Positions 1-12,794 are shown, numbered from the stretch's first letter. The stretch: DNA of 64,000 nt from Lasiosphaeria ovina (GCA_033439765.1 JAULSN010000003.1:5766001-5830000); one strand, 5' to 3'. The notes: a model not told the origin generated them from the sequence alone. A program made the numbers and translations.

Positions 1-181
1 ACAGATTAGAAGAGTTTTAACTAAAGATTTGACACTAGGGGGATATTCCATGAGTTTGAGTATGGAGAATGGAATGACCTTACCTTCCATTTCGAATATT
101 TATCCCTTGACACTAACATTCCCGGACCCTCCGATTTCGACCCAATCCTCACTTCAATTGTGATTGATAATAACGCTTTGA

Positions 182-1153
182 TCAGTGCTTCTCGCTGCAC
201 ATGTGGCGGGGCAGGGGGGTCAGGTCGTCGGTGCAGGTCGAGATTATAATCTCCATGCTCAGTTTGTACTCGTAAGTGCGAAGGAATTCTTCCCAGTTCA
301 CGTCATTTATTTTCTTATACACTCTGTTGTCTCGGCTCTCTGCCTTGTTTCCATATTTGCAATAACGCAAATCTCATTGCAGTCTTTTCCTGCCTTCGCC
401 CTCTCCAACGCAATGCGAAGTAATTGCCTCAGCCATTGGATTTCCGCAATCTCAGTCTCCATGACCTTGGTAATAAACGCCTGTATTGGATTAGCGGAGT
501 GCACAGTTTGTACGAAGTACAGGCGAAATGAATTGATGCCTTAAAGAAAGTGATGAACATCATACCTTCCAAATTATAACTTTTCCAGTTGCGGGTCTTT
601 CATCGAAGTAATACTAAGACTAGTATACACATCGAGCACCTCTATCAGTATTGGTAGATCAATGCTATTCCAGTCCTTGCCGACGGAGGCAGAGGGGGCC
701 GGGGGTCTTTGGATCGAAGGGCGATCACGGCGGCTGTTATTTCCGCCTCTGCTTAGACCTGAAATAGATGCCGGACCGCCTCCAAGAGGGGCGTTGGACG
801 TTTGGTGGCCACTTCCAACCACATTTCCTGGATCAGTGCCGAAGGGAGGAGAAATTACACTATTCTTGATACCGGAATTTTCGGGGTTGCTTCTGTTATG
901 AAGAGGGAACGAGGGAGAAGTATAGGGGCTTGTAGAAGGGTAGGGCGTCTGTTCACTGCTACTGCCGATTAATGAGGCTAGGACGGCGTGAGGCGGGAAG
1001 GTTCACTCTGCCTGCGGCGTTCGATGAACTCAATTCGAAATAATTTGGGTTAGCAGTGGTGTTCATATGTGGACCTTTCGACTGGGTGTTGGTGTTAGAT
1101 GTTGCCCGACCGGAAGATTCGGAGCTCGAAGGCGGACTGGGAGTAGAGCTCAT
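182..1153 (-). CDS. W-module family gene C (possibly disrupted)
   Basis: I do not recognise this protein. The best model starts at ATG 1153 and joins 963-1153, 615-892 and 307-539; introns of 70 and 75 bp keep frame, giving about 233 residues. Residues 1-130 are Ser/Thr/Pro/Asn-rich and look disordered. The rest is a more ordered alpha/beta-like part (VGKDWNSIDLPILIEVL, then a charged helix). Directly downstream, in another frame (182-370), lies INDVNWEEFLRTYEYKLSM. It closely resembles the tryptophan module of the two genes to the right, so the 3' end is probably displaced by a frameshift or an unrecognised intron. It shares strand, N-terminal composition and module type with the genes at 2950-5052 and 6513-7833. 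No known domain was recognised. The first two introns are convincing; the 3' end is not. Confidence 0.45.
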
Positions 1154-2949
1154 ATTGAATTGTAGTGTGTAAAAGCGGTAGTAATTGAGAATGCAATCCA
1201 AAGTGTGGTTCCTGTTGGAAAGTATTGGATGGGAGTGAAATGCTAATTGATATTTCTCGATCGCTTTAGCCACTGGGTGTTTAACTTAAAAACTTCGGAG
1301 CGCATGGCAGCATTTAAGGGTGTTATGGGCAGGCAGCTAGCGGCATAACTGCAATAATATAGTTTGTCTGGTAGTCTCCTGGATAGAAGACTTTGATACA
1401 CGGCCAGTTCCAAATACTGGCTTTGACATGTCGGGCTGAGGAGCTGTTGCAGACACCAGGATATCTTGAAACGTCTTTTGGCAGCCTTGAGGGGCTTCCG
1501 TGTTCGAAAATATCGGCCAACTCCAAAGCAGAATTTGGGTCCGGCGGATCTCGGAAAACGGAGTAGACGGAGATCCGAGAACCGAAGTCGACGTAGATCC
1601 GGTAACTAAAATCCGCGGATATATATAATCCGAGGCAAGGTGGGGGGGAGCCCACTCATCAAAAGCCCCGCGAGCAGCTAGGCCGCCTAGCTAGGTCCGA
1701 TAAATCGTTTCACGGCGTGTCCACGGACATCTGCGGAGGAGATAGGTCTTGGAACAGGTTGGGAGCCACATCAAACGCTTTCCATCACCCGCCGCGGCCG
1801 TAACCAGGCACTTCAATATTTAACAAACGTCTATCCTAACTGGAGCTATAATGAGAACATTACGACATGTCTCGAGGCTTGCTCAGTGCACAACGCGTGG
1901 GGATGACTCGAAATTCATACATGGCATGTGTTAATAAGCATGATAGGGCATTGAACAACAGGCTACAACCCCAACTACAAATGCCGTGCTAGAGCCCAGG
2001 GATCGAATCTAACCGAGCACTGCATTTGCTTTCCGTCATAGACTTAATGTCCCGGACGAGGCCCGAGATTTCGATACATATTCGACGCATAGCTCGTTTA
2101 ACCTAAATTGTCCTATCGTCCCACACCAAGCTACCAACAAAATCACCCGACTTTAGAGTTATGCGTTACTAGGACCTAGGAGTTTTAGAGCGACCTAGGA
2201 CCGCTGGAACTATCGAACACTGGAATAATTAAGAATTGGGCTGAGTACAGATTCACAGCCTCGCCCTGTCAAGGCTCTGCCCCACAGGACGAGTAAAAAG
2301 AAGGGCGTTCTACAAATATTTATTAAGTTGCTTATCCGACCGTCTACATCAACACACTACGCTAATAGTTAATGAATTTGATTGCAGAGTTAACACAACC
2401 CCATAGGTGTATGACCAAGTCGGTCGTTCGAAGTCAAGTTATTCCAAGATCCAAGAATAAGCCTTAACCTAAAACTACTCCTCTATCTAGTTCCCTTTTC
2501 TAAGCTGTCAAAACCAGAAAGAAGAACAAAGAAAAAAACAAAAAAACGGCGTATAACTGGGCATTCTAGGCACTCCATCCACGTCTTGGGTCGAGTTAAT
2601 CAACGCCCCTACTTTCCATTTCCAGTGAGGTAATCTGTATAGGCAAGTAATTCCACCATTCTGCTTTTGAGAAATATCAGACCGACCTGCCTATTCGTCG
2701 ACGCTGGAGGCTACTTGAGCGCATGCGCGTGTGATGGATTTGCATGTTTTGGGTTTGACCGCAATCTCGTAATCGTAGTTCGGAAGCTTATTTATTCTTA
2801 GAAAATACTGGCGTATGGACCGATAGGGGCGAAACACATATATTATCTAAATGATCCGTCGTGAGTGGCGGCACGGAAAAGAAAGGTAAGTCGGTATGTC
2901 CTGAGGATGAGGAAATGGTCCCTGCCCGGCTCTGCGTGGTGTTGGATGT
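1154..2949. other. Intergenic, no gene recognised
   Basis: About 1.8 kb without a convincing coding frame. A short stretch near 1530-1640 is rich in degenerate GGATCCG/CGGAG words next to an alternating ATATATAT run. I see no transposase, tRNA or long repeat. Confidence 0.5.
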
Positions 2950-5052
2950 CTAGGATCCACTCCGAGACGGTCCGTCCCGGGCTGTGGGCACTTGCGCCCG
3001 CTTTGACACGGGAGGTTGAGGTTGGATTGTAATATCAGCGAACGTGTCTTGACCCCGCTCCCAACAGCCGGTCATGAAGTCTGCAAAATCCGATTTAGTT
3101 ATGCTTATAAGACGGTCTTTGGCGCCGTCTTTTACTATCCTATGCCACATCTCGAAGTTGTATTTAGTGGTACCATCGTCGATAATTCCACTCTCTGATG
3201 CGCATGACAATAGCGTGATGATCTTGGACTGGAATATCTGTAGGTTCAATTATTAAACATTAGCATCCCGGCAAAATTACCAGATGTAACTAATCTCAAT
3301 TTAAGTCCACATACAGGAGGGGGACGATAGTCACATACCTCCCAGTTGCGTACATCTCCATAGAAACTGCGTGTCAGTTCTAGACTTTTGAAAATATTTC
3401 GCGAATTATCTATCACGGCTCTCTGCAGAGTGACGTGCACCCGCAATGACGGAGGCGGTCGACTTTCAGCTTGCGGCAAATGGTTATTTGCAGGGCCACT
3501 GTCAAACATCATTGACATCCCGGGCCTGACAGAACCGCTGGTTGGCGGTCCTCGAGGTTTATACGACGGAAGAACAGTTGATGTGCATCCATATTCGTGG
3601 TTGAGTTGTTCTATTGTTTTCAGAAACTCGATATGAACTTTAACAGGTCTTTGATTTGACCCCCTCAGCCCGTAGATAAACTTCCGCCAATCTTTCGGCG
3701 GTATTTGGATATCCAGTTTACCGGTACTACCTAATTGATAGACATGAATATCTGTGAAGATTTCGGTTCGGTCACTTACTAGGACCATCATCCGTTGCTT
3801 AAAGGTCGAGATATCTTTGTTGTCTGCGTCATTCATAAGTTCCGTGGCAGCTGATAAAAGACCCTAGTATCCGGAGATGAGAATGTTAGCTACTTTGCGG
3901 TGCTTATCTTTGTATAGTTGAAGATAGTTATTGGGTATTGATTTATACTCACTTTCCAATCCATTTTGGCATACGTATCCTTCGAGATCACTCCTACTTC
4001 ATCCTTGAAAAATTTAAGCGGTCCATGAGCGGCCGTCAGTTGCATTGTTTCTGGCAACAGTTTCTCAGTTGGGGTCTCAGATTCAAACGAAAGTATAACT
4101 TCAATTCCGTTCACGTTACTTTTCCCGTAGCTTCGGAGGAAAACATCGTAATCTGTAATCGTGATTATCGAATATTCCGTCTCCCTCTCGCTGGTCCCAG
4201 GTATGCCCTTCTGGGAAACAAAACGCAGCTCCGAATCGCGGAATGTTTCCCCTAGTTCTTTGACCGGACGACGAGCTTGAGGTTCTTTCAGCCCTTGGAT
4301 CTCGCCTTGAGTGAACTCTTCATGGACTCGGTTCATGAGTGACTAGAAAGGGAGCAAGAGTGTCAGTAAGCGTTGGAATGAACGACTTAGTATATTTGCG
4401 CGGGAAAGTGGGTACTGGGACTTGCCTCCCAATCCAAGGCCTGGCTTGTGGTAATTTTTGCTTCCTTGTGAATTCCCACCCCAATCACGTTTAGAAAGAG
4501 CGGTAGGGTAAGGAACTTTGTCGGGCGTTTGCCGCTGCTAATAGTATTACTGCCTCTTTGCAAACTGCTAGGAGGCCTTAAAATGCGAGAAATAGGAGTT
4601 TGTATAACGCTTTGGGATCTATCCAGCCCCTGTTGTAGAGATCCCGTGCCTGGGCCGAGACCGGAGGCTGGGCCTGAGCTACTACCGAGCTCCATGCCCA
4701 TGGCAAAATCCCTGGTAATAGGTTTTTTTGGCATACTAATTACAACTGAAGGTATCCTGGCATCCTTCCTAGGTTCTGCGTCTGAGTCGCGCCTGAGACC
4801 TGGTTTACCTGGATTCACGTCAACGGCGGAATCATCACTATTAGTTCTCGACATAGGGTAAGGGTCGCTAATATTTGCGGCACCAGTGTTTGGCCTCTGG
4901 ACAATAACAGTGGCAGAACCGGGGTAACCGGTGACGGAGCCGGAGCGATTGAGGGATGGAACAATGGGCTGGATACGCGTTGGGGCTGCGGTGGAGAGAG
5001 AGCGACTAATTGACTGTTGAGCAGGATTGGCATTATTTTGTGATAAATCCAT
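2950..5052 (-). CDS. W-module family gene A, 609-residue orphan protein
   Basis: Unknown function. Four exons, all joined in phase 0: 4426-5052, 3953-4342, 3339-3863 and 2950-3237, giving 609 residues from ATG 5052. The first intron (4343-4425) uses a GC-AG donor with the strong context GAG|GCAAGT; the other two donors are GTGAGT and GTATGT. Residues 1-190 are Ser/Pro/Arg-rich and disordered, with many RS and RTNS-like possible phosphosites. The remainder carries three similar segments: ITITDYDVFLRSY in exon 2, DIQIPPKDWRKFIYGL in exon 3 and ISITKSDFADFM in exon 4. Each is followed by a hydrophobic beta-like strand. No signal peptide or membrane segment is visible, so the protein is probably intracellular. 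It lies between two shorter relatives on the same strand. Frame continuity through three introns strongly suggests a working gene. Confidence 0.75.
4343..4425 (-). other. GC-AG intron in gene A
   Basis: The 83 bp intron begins GCAAGTCCC after GAG and ends CTTTCTAG. Removing it joins ..ALDWE to SLMNRVHEEF in phase 0. No nearby GT donor does this as well. Confidence 0.6.
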
Positions 5053-6512
5053 ATTGGACTAGTGGTGAAGTTGGCCCGGGTCCTAAAACGTGGAATAATT
5101 GAAGAAATGATTGAATTGTGAAGATTGCAAGTGCAGAGAAAGAAATGGACGTAGTTAATTGCGAGGGAATGTGAGAGTCAATTAATATCTTGCAGAGGCG
5201 AGTTGTTGCTAGGAAGCACCCCGAGTGTTAAGCTGTTTGGGTAGGTACCTAGGTTTCCGGCTCTGACACGGTTTGGCAGATCTTCTTGAACTTTGAAATC
5301 AAAAACGCTAATCAAGATTGGTGCACGACTCCATTGATGCCTGCGGCGGTTTGGGCTTGGATGATGTCAATGTGTGAGGGCGAAACCACCCATTGGCCGG
5401 GCCACCCATGTCCGGCGCTTTCGCGCGTCTGGAAACAGATGTCCGTCTCTCAATACGCTGGGGGTGGCAACGCTTGTGATCAACGAATCAAAGCCGCCCA
5501 CGCTAATAAAAGCGGTTCGCAGGACGTCTCAAGTACCTTGCTCTAATTACTGCAGAATAACAAAGATAATTGACAAAAAGATAGGTTATTGTCTCATTTT
5601 CGGCGTAACTAATGGAACACTTTGTCACTATTTCCTAAAATACACTCATATATAATGCGTCGAAATCGTACAAACCTGGATTGTTTTTAACTTGGCAGCG
5701 CTCTCATCGTCCGCCTTTGAGAGATGGCGGCCGAGGCTTCTGGTCGGTGCACACTGGGCGGCCCACAATCTCTCAAACGGCCTTGGTCACGACCCTGGCC
5801 ATAGCGGGCTGACTGTGCCTCGTCCCAACACACACCAGACGGAGCGAAGAGCGCAAAGTATGTGTCTTTGGCCCCGACCGGGTCCCGGCTGGGTCCCGAG
5901 TTTGACGAGTTTCACCTACATTGGCGGATTCTCGCAAGTCAAGACGCAGCAACCTATTTTTAAAGGCTGGGCCTGCTTTCTTGCCATCATCACTCGTGCA
6001 CAGCCCAATTTTCATCAATTATTACTTCTGGCTAGCACTTTGCCTACCTGAGGTGGTGCTGTCAGCCGGTTTACTCGACGGCATTGCTGCACGCCACGCT
6101 CCTGCCCGCCACCATAATGCGACGTCATTGGCAGTCTGCGCGGACTCAACACAAAGGAGAAAAAAAGGATGCAATTTAAATCTCCAGCATTTCCACATCC
6201 CAATAATTCTCCGAAAGCCGAACATAATTGCGTGGATGACTCGAAACTAATTTTGTAAGGTAAATGACTCCCGGGATGGGGAAAAGAAACCACACCTGAC
6301 CCGCAGAGTGGGTGACACCGTCGCAACCCTCCGCACGAGCCGTGCTCGATCTCCTATCCAACTTATGAACTGAGTAGCGCACAGCCTTGTTACTTACCCA
6401 AGTAGGTAGTTTTCTACTACGCCTGACGTGTCTCGTTCCACACCAAGGTCCTGGTGCATGCGCCGGAGGGTCGACTTGACCAGTGTGCCGACAATGAAAG
6501 CCGACTACCTAT
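5053..6512. other. Intergenic, no gene recognised
   Basis: Promoter side of gene A and 3' side of gene B. Several short overlapping frames occur on both strands, but none has a recognisable domain or good splice support. It contains one TAGGTACCTAGGT island near 5240, a word also present near 28000. Confidence 0.45.
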
Positions 6513-7833
6513 CTAATACCTTAATACCTTACATTTCAAGTGCAGATCGATTTGCTGTATATCTGCTCCTTGGTATCCGGCGACCCACTCCGTCCAGTTG
6601 TCAGAGTTAATCTGCATAAGACCGCCGTCAAAGTGTTTCCAAAGAGGATGGACGACGTTTCCCCTATTAAGCGTAATATCCCATATGGCAAATTTACCGG
6701 CCGAGTTCCCGGCTTGCGCGAGATACCCTGGCAACTTTGCTTTTCTTGTGCCTGGGAGGGGTATCGCAACCAGCTGCTCCGAAACACTTTTGAAGAATTC
6801 CTAATTATTAAGTACTTGTTAGCGAGAACAAAAGAGCACAGGTGTTGATTGCGTGTCCTTCTAGTGACGGAAGAGTGCTAGCTCATACCTCGAAAGATAA
6901 TCCTGCAACGTCGTTAACCTTGGTATCCAATCTGAGTCGGAATTTCGGATCAAAGAGCTCTGCGCCGTTCCATTCCTGTTCCTCAAACCTGAGTGCTAAA
7001 GTCGCCGGAAATTTCGGCCTCGGCACGCGGGCACCGGAGGTAGAGGCCTCTGCGTTGGAAGGCTTTGCGTTCGCGGGCTTTGTGTTGGCAGGCGTTGCGT
7101 TGAACCAAGGCATGCCGGGAACCTCAAATTCCTTGGAATCGTAGTAGCCTGCATAATCCACAGTGTCTGTGTGCTTGGCCACCCGTGCCTCCACAGGCGG
7201 CTGACCAGTAGTGAAGCTGTTGGTGGTTCGCTCGTAACTGCCGGTACGGCTCGCAGTTGGTCTTCTGCCGATACCGGACATGTTGTTAGCACTGCGTGCA
7301 CTGGAGGTGCTGCTTGTACTGGTCGTTCTGGATAAGCGCATACTGCCTGTTCGAGACAGATTGCCACTCTCAATACTGGTGTCGCTAGCGCCACCGGTAC
7401 TGCTCATACTGTCCTGCCGAGAAGGTGTGTCGTAGGAGGCACTCGGGCATTGACTATCGATCGAAGCGATATTTGCGTTGGCCGAAGGGACGGGCTTATC
7501 GTGAAGCTGATAGCCTTCATGGACTGATGTTGGGCTAGTGGTCTGGGCGACGGGTTGGATGTTAACCTTGGAGCTGGGAGTACCTGGGGGGCGATAAGCT
7601 ATGTTAGAAACTGGTTTTGTGCCTGTTGAACTAATTGGCATGGCGACTCGTTGCATTTCGACCCAAGAGTCATCGGTAGGAGGGGGTCTATAGGGTGTAT
7701 AAGAAAGCGCAGCTGTCGAGGTAGATTTGGCGACCGATTGTGTATTCACGGCTGGCGAAGGAGTACTGGTGGGCGGAGGGTGGTAAGCTTTGAACAGCCC
7801 ACCTTGTTGCTGACTGTTGAATCCTGAGGCCAT
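6513..7833 (-). CDS. W-module family gene B, 410-residue orphan protein
   Basis: Unknown function. ATG at 7833; exons 6889-7833 and 6513-6800 around an 88 bp intron (donor GTATGA, acceptor AATTAG, phase 0) give 410 residues. The first 220 residues are low-complexity Ser/Thr/Pro/Arg with repeated RTGS, RTTSTSS and YRPP-type words. An alanine/asparagine repeat block (TPANTKPANAKPSNAE) follows. From about residue 270 the protein looks folded: LRFEEQEWNGAELFDPKF, KVNDVAGLSFEEFFKSV, then across the intron LMQINSDNWTEWVAGYQG followed by an IDLHL strand. That last segment matches the tryptophan module of gene A (DIQIPPKDWRKFIYGL) and of gene C. It has the same strand and design as its two left-hand neighbours, consistent with tandem duplication. 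No targeting signal is visible. Confidence 0.7.
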
Positions 7834-10688
7834 GTTGGAGAGACGATTTAAGATGATATCTTTCTGTGAAAATTGGAATACTAATCGTAGGAGACTCGGC
7901 TAACACAGTCCAGGAAGGAACAAGACCACTTCCCAAGATATATACGCGGACACGACCTCTTCCACTTTTGGCAACGACGAGCCACGATGGTCAAGGTAAA
8001 AGGAGTAACTTGATCGTCCTGGCCAGACCCGCAAAGTTTCATCACCAGGGAGTAGAGTGCTAATTCTTATACGTTTCGTATGTCGTCCGTTATAGCCCAA
8101 GAATCTCCCGAAACCTCTTATGAAGGTAGTTTCCAGCACGTTGGAACTTTAGTGACTGGCCAGTGGCTTTTTGGCCTGGCGGATGTAACAGAAATCAGGC
8201 CCCAACCCGTGGCCATGTGGGGATAAAACCATTTCAATCGGCCTTTCCCGCCGGCCCCCAGGCCCACCCAGGCTCGTTTTGAAACGGGCTGCCCGGGCAG
8301 CCGAGTTTCCATCGACACAATTCAGGCGATGTATAAAATCAAGTGGTAGCCATTTGTATTATTTTTATTCGTACTTTATTTCGTCGATTCAATGAGGCTA
8401 TGGTCAAGGAAGGATTTCCACCGTCAGATTTGTCATTCAACTGACATAGCTCATTCCCAATAGGCATTTGCCGTGGTACAACAGAAAGTCAAATAATTGG
8501 CCAGCACTACTCCGATAAGTTAGTTATACTAGCCGACTCACGAACCTTACCACCGCCATACAATCGCTAGTTGTAACTTCTATCCGAGGTATCTAGTGCA
8601 ACGGAGCATCAAACCTGAAGCTCTCTCAATCAAAGTCCAGGCCCTCAACCACTTCAGACCCCACGCCCAATCACTAGAAGATCGCAGCGGAAAAAAACTT
8701 CCAGGGCAAAAACCTAAGACCGAAAAAAGTGTTAGCAAACGGTTCATGGTTAAGTCGATATTTGGACATTCTCAGCCCAGCAAGGCTTTGCGGTACTGTC
8801 TTCAGCGTGATCGACCATCCAAAATGCCAGGCACATAGCAGCGTCGTTGAGTAAGTTGGTAGATTATCGTGTGTCGTGGCCCTCATTGTTGATATCTCAG
8901 ATGACACGTTGGCCCAGTCTCAACCTAACTGTTTCGCGGCGGGCGTCTAGGGGCTGATCGTCACTGACCGCGGCGAATCGGACTTGACTGATTTTCCTGG
9001 CACCGTGGTTTCGCTGTAACAAAGTATCTGTAGTGGCAATGCCGCACCCCGGCGCGATGTCTTTCACCACCATAACGACATTCGAATATAACACCAAGAT
9101 ATTGAAGTGTCAAGGGGGGGTTAATTGACTACGAGTTTAATGTGGAGTCATCATTCAGCAGTTATTCACAGGGTCTCTACAATGCACCACACAATAATCA
9201 GAACTAGGTAGTTGCTACATTGAAAGAGAGCAAGAAAGAGAGCGCCATGAAGACAACAGCCCACCATCGACCGACTTGGTGGGAAAACACACAACTCCGC
9301 CTGTCCCCATAAAGCTCTTACAAGTCTCCTTATATACCTCAACCACAGCGCAATTGTCCAATTGCGTGAAACACTGTGTATCAGACAGGCCAGGCAAAGG
9401 GAATAAATATACCTAGAACTTCAAGAACAAATTGATACGGCTAGCTATTATCTCTGGTCCATTTTGCAACTTCACCAGGGCCCATAGCTAAAGGGGCCTT
9501 GTACAATACTCCGTTCAATCTTTGGTTTTAATGACCAAAGCCCGATACATATCCGATCATATCACCGGGCCGCTACCCAGAAATCTAAACTTCACACGTT
9601 AGGCAAACTGTGCGCTGTAGCACAGGCATCATTCCAAACTTCTCACGTATTGAGCAAAGCTGCTGTCCAGTCTGTTAGCCTATGTAGTTTAATTATACTT
9701 GGGGATGTGGGTGGGTGAGGCTGAAGCCACCACGGCCGGCCTTGAGATGGATTGAAAAAAGAAGACAAAATCGACCCACGTTGTTCGATGCGGGTCGAGG
9801 GAGGCGAGAGGGGGGCTTCAGCAAGTGGCCGGCGGCCGACATGTCGCTTGGGCCTTGGCATCGGTGCCAACGACCCAACCTGCATCGGATGGACCTTGGA
9901 AATGGGATGCCACGGGTCTGGCAATTGCACTCATGTCCAATTGCGCAATATTCCCGACACACACAATCTCCCTTTTTGTCTCCTCAAACTCGTTTCCAAA
10001 TGGAATGGAAATGGCCGAGTTTGTCCGACATGGCCAAAGGCCAAAGGCCACCATTTTCCCCCGCGGTGTCTCGTTTCAATCCGAATCTCACCATGAGACT
10101 GTGCTTCCTCGCACAAACCCGCTTCCGACCACCGTCCAAACTCCGTGTCACGTCACACCACCCATGTCGACGCCAGGGTCGGGCCGGAACCCCACCCGGC
10201 CAGCCCGCCCGCCCCGGTCGCCCGGTCGCCTGCCGACGGCTCGTCTCAGCCATGCCCACGACCTGAGTTGGGACGGCCTCAACTCTGTTTGATCAAGTGG
10301 AACTGGCCAATTCATTCCAGCCTTGCTCGGCGAGGTGGAAAAAGGCACACCTCTTGGGCTCTTTGGCATTTAATTGCACGTGGAAATGATGGGGGCCCAA
10401 AATTCGGACGACCCCCTCAGGGGCAGCACACCATGCAAAATCAAGACGCCAAGGCGCACAACACAAAGCTCAGATGGGGAATAATGACTTAGGTTCTATG
10501 GTCTCTGATGCAAGCTCAGCGCGTGCAGACAGACACAACTACCTATCTATGCCTGACCCGCCGAGACTTGCACAATGAAAATACGGAAGAAGTGCTCTGC
10601 TATCTGACAAATGGGGCGGTAGGTGGGCAAAGGAAAAGAATACACCAGTCTCGCGCTCCCCTGTTTAGTCCTTGACAAGTGTCTGTTC
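7834..10688. other. Long intergenic region, no gene recognised
   Basis: About 2.9 kb. GC-rich frames of 90-180 codons overlap on both strands at 9.7-10.5 kb. They have no signature, no splice support and low-complexity Pro/Arg/His composition typical of chance frames. The notable item is the inverted repeat at 8281-8309, annotated separately. Confidence 0.5.
8281..8309. repeat. Inverted repeat with GGCTGCCCGGGCAGCC core
   Basis: A perfect 16 bp palindrome, GGCTGCCCGGGCAGCC, is flanked outward by GAAAC on the left and GTTTC on the right, giving arms of about 14 bp. It could form a hairpin or be a dimeric protein-binding site. It lies in the spacer upstream of gene B. Confidence 0.6.
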
Positions 10689-11891
10689 TTACATGGGGGC
10701 CATGCCGGCCTGGCCGGGGAGAGACGTGAGCCCTGTGGGGTTTGTCAGTGAGGTGCTTTTTCGAACGGGCAGAGGGAGAGAAAACTCACACTTGGAGGTG
10801 CCAATGTCCTCGCGGGCCGACTGGCTCTTGGTGCAGGCGACGGCCTTGGCGTCAGCCTGCCTCTGCAGAGCCTTGCAGTTGTCGCCGGAGCACTTGGTGT
10901 CCATGGCCTTCTGCAGGGCATCACCCTTCCAGCCGAAGAGGTAGTCGCCGTGGATTCCGTAGCCGGTGTTGTCGCCCTGGCTCCAGTAGAAGGGCTGCGA
11001 GCCATCCGCGGGCCAGTCGGCCTTGTTGTTGAACTCGCGCGTGTCGAACATGATCTCGTACATGACCTGGGGGATCTTGACGGGGTGCGTCGACGGGCAC
11101 GCGCCGCCGCTCTCGAAGGTGCCGCTGCTCGGGTACGAGATGTGGCTCTTGTGGTCGGGCGTGTCGAGGTTCTTGCCGTCCCAGCACGACGGGAACGTGA
11201 CTGTCACGCGCCACCCGCCGCCGCACGTCGACTTGGGGAAGTTCTTGGTGTCGGCCCCCGTGCACGGCGCTCCGCCGAACGGGCTCTGCTGCATGTTGGA
11301 CTCGCACCGGAAGCACAGCCCCGAGGGCACCTTGGCCGCCACGCGGTTGCTCGGGTCGCCGACCAGCATGCGGAAGCCCTGGGGTTGTCAGACGGTGAAG
11401 ATGTAATTAGACCTTTAGGGGATGACTCACCGGCTTGAAGGCGTTGACCTTGGCGCTGGCCTGGTATCCACGGATGCTAAGACAGGTCAGACACGGCTGG
11501 CATACCAAGTAAATCGGGGATTAAATACGTACTAGTACACCGTCATGCCGCCCTGCACGCCGAGACCCAGGTTGGCCACCTGGGGCACGCGCTTGAACGA
11601 GCCGTTGCGGGCCTTGAAGTAGATGTTGGCGGTCCAGTAGTTTGAGAAGTCCTCAGAGTAGGTGCACGACGTGCAGGTGGCGGCCGTCGAGGGGTCGAGC
11701 GCGCCGGGCGTCATGGACGCGTTGAACGAGTTGCCTCCGATGACCTGATGCATGTGCGCCGACGGCAAACTGCCGGGGTTGACCAGAGGGTCGATGCGAT
11801 CGATGGTCAACTGCGAGCAGCCGAAGCGCATCAGCTCCTGCGCCGTGGCCAGCTGGGCAGCTGCCACCGCCACAAAGGCTTTGAGATGCAT
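10689..11891 (-). CDS. Secreted DUF1996-domain protein
   Basis: DUF1996 proteins are secreted or wall-associated fungal proteins with no proven biochemical activity; some relatives carry WSC sugar-binding domains. The model has four exons: 11533-11891, 11431-11476, 10790-11378 and 10689-10732, giving 345 residues with all phases matching. An N-terminal signal peptide (MHLKAFVAVAAAQLATAQ) is followed by the hallmark start of the domain: RFGCSQLTIDRIDPLVNPG, then SAHMHQVIGGNSFN. Conserved Cys-containing segments follow (TCTSCTY, GLCFRCESN, CGGGWRV, SCWDGKNLD, SGGACPSTHPV). The protein ends shortly after the domain, so no WSC repeats are present. It is transcribed away from its neighbours with its own promoter. 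The family call is secure; the role in wall or host interaction is not known. Confidence 0.9.
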
Positions 11892-12794
11892 CTTTGCGCG
11901 TTGCTGGACTTGATGTCTGTTTTTCTGGACTGTTACAACCTGGACCTAGTGCCAAAGCAGAGTAGTAAAAGAAACCGGGAAGAAGCGAGAGCCACCGAAC
12001 CAGACCAGAACGTGGTCGACGGACTTGGCAGCCCCCTGTTGACCTTTATATGCTCTCCACGGTGCCACGGTCCCTCCCCCTCGCATACTCTAGAAGCCTT
12101 CTCCCGAATTTCTCATCTGGGCAGTCATGGAGGGCGACGGCTGTGGAGGCCATGTCCCGTGGCAAAATTTGCCGAGAGACAACTGCCGTTGATTGCTCGG
12201 CCATCTCCGGATAATATGCCAAATCTGGGGGCTACCTATATTTGGGGCCAAGTCTGGGGAAGTTTTTTATTTGGTGGGGCCGACTTCCAATATCAAGGCA
12301 GCCGAACCGATAGGCGCGTCGAGCCTTGCACGTCTTTGGATAAAGCGGGATCCAAAGCAATTACTCGAGAGGTCCTGGGGCGGCAAACTCGCAATGCCGG
12401 CGTGCCCCCCTTTCATTTTACCTAGACAACATCTAAACACGCCGCACCAAGCCTGCCGCCGCGGATTGGCCACAGCGACTATATGACGCGCATTCTACAC
12501 CCCCCTACACCACGCAGTCTGTGTGCACACGTGCAGCGGTTACTGTGCCGAAGCGATAGGAAAACGACAACGGCAATAACATCGGGCAAGTCTGCCTGCC
12601 TGCCTCCCTGCCCCTGCGCCCGCTCGCTGCCCTTTGTTCGGGTATTCAGGGCAGCGGCCCTTTTCTAGCCGCGTGCCATTCCGATCGCGAGCACATACAT
12701 GCCCCTGACATCTGCTGACCCGTGTCTTGTCACTCCCAGCTGCCGGCCTTCCGAGTGCATGACGTTGTTTAACCACCGACTGGCGCATGCGTGC
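11892..12794. other. Intergenic, DUF1996 promoter side
   Basis: About 0.9 kb holding the upstream region of the DUF1996 gene and the downstream region of the NLR relic. Open frames here are short and have no signature. Confidence 0.5.

Noticed and set aside
1985..2015. tRNA-like T-arm on the minus strand
   Set aside because: GATTCGATC is present, but flanking stems do not pair and no anticodon arm can be built.
9715..10292. Overlapping 90-180 codon frames on both strands
   Set aside because: GC-rich chance frames with low-complexity Pro/Arg/His composition, no signature, no intron and no consistent strand.
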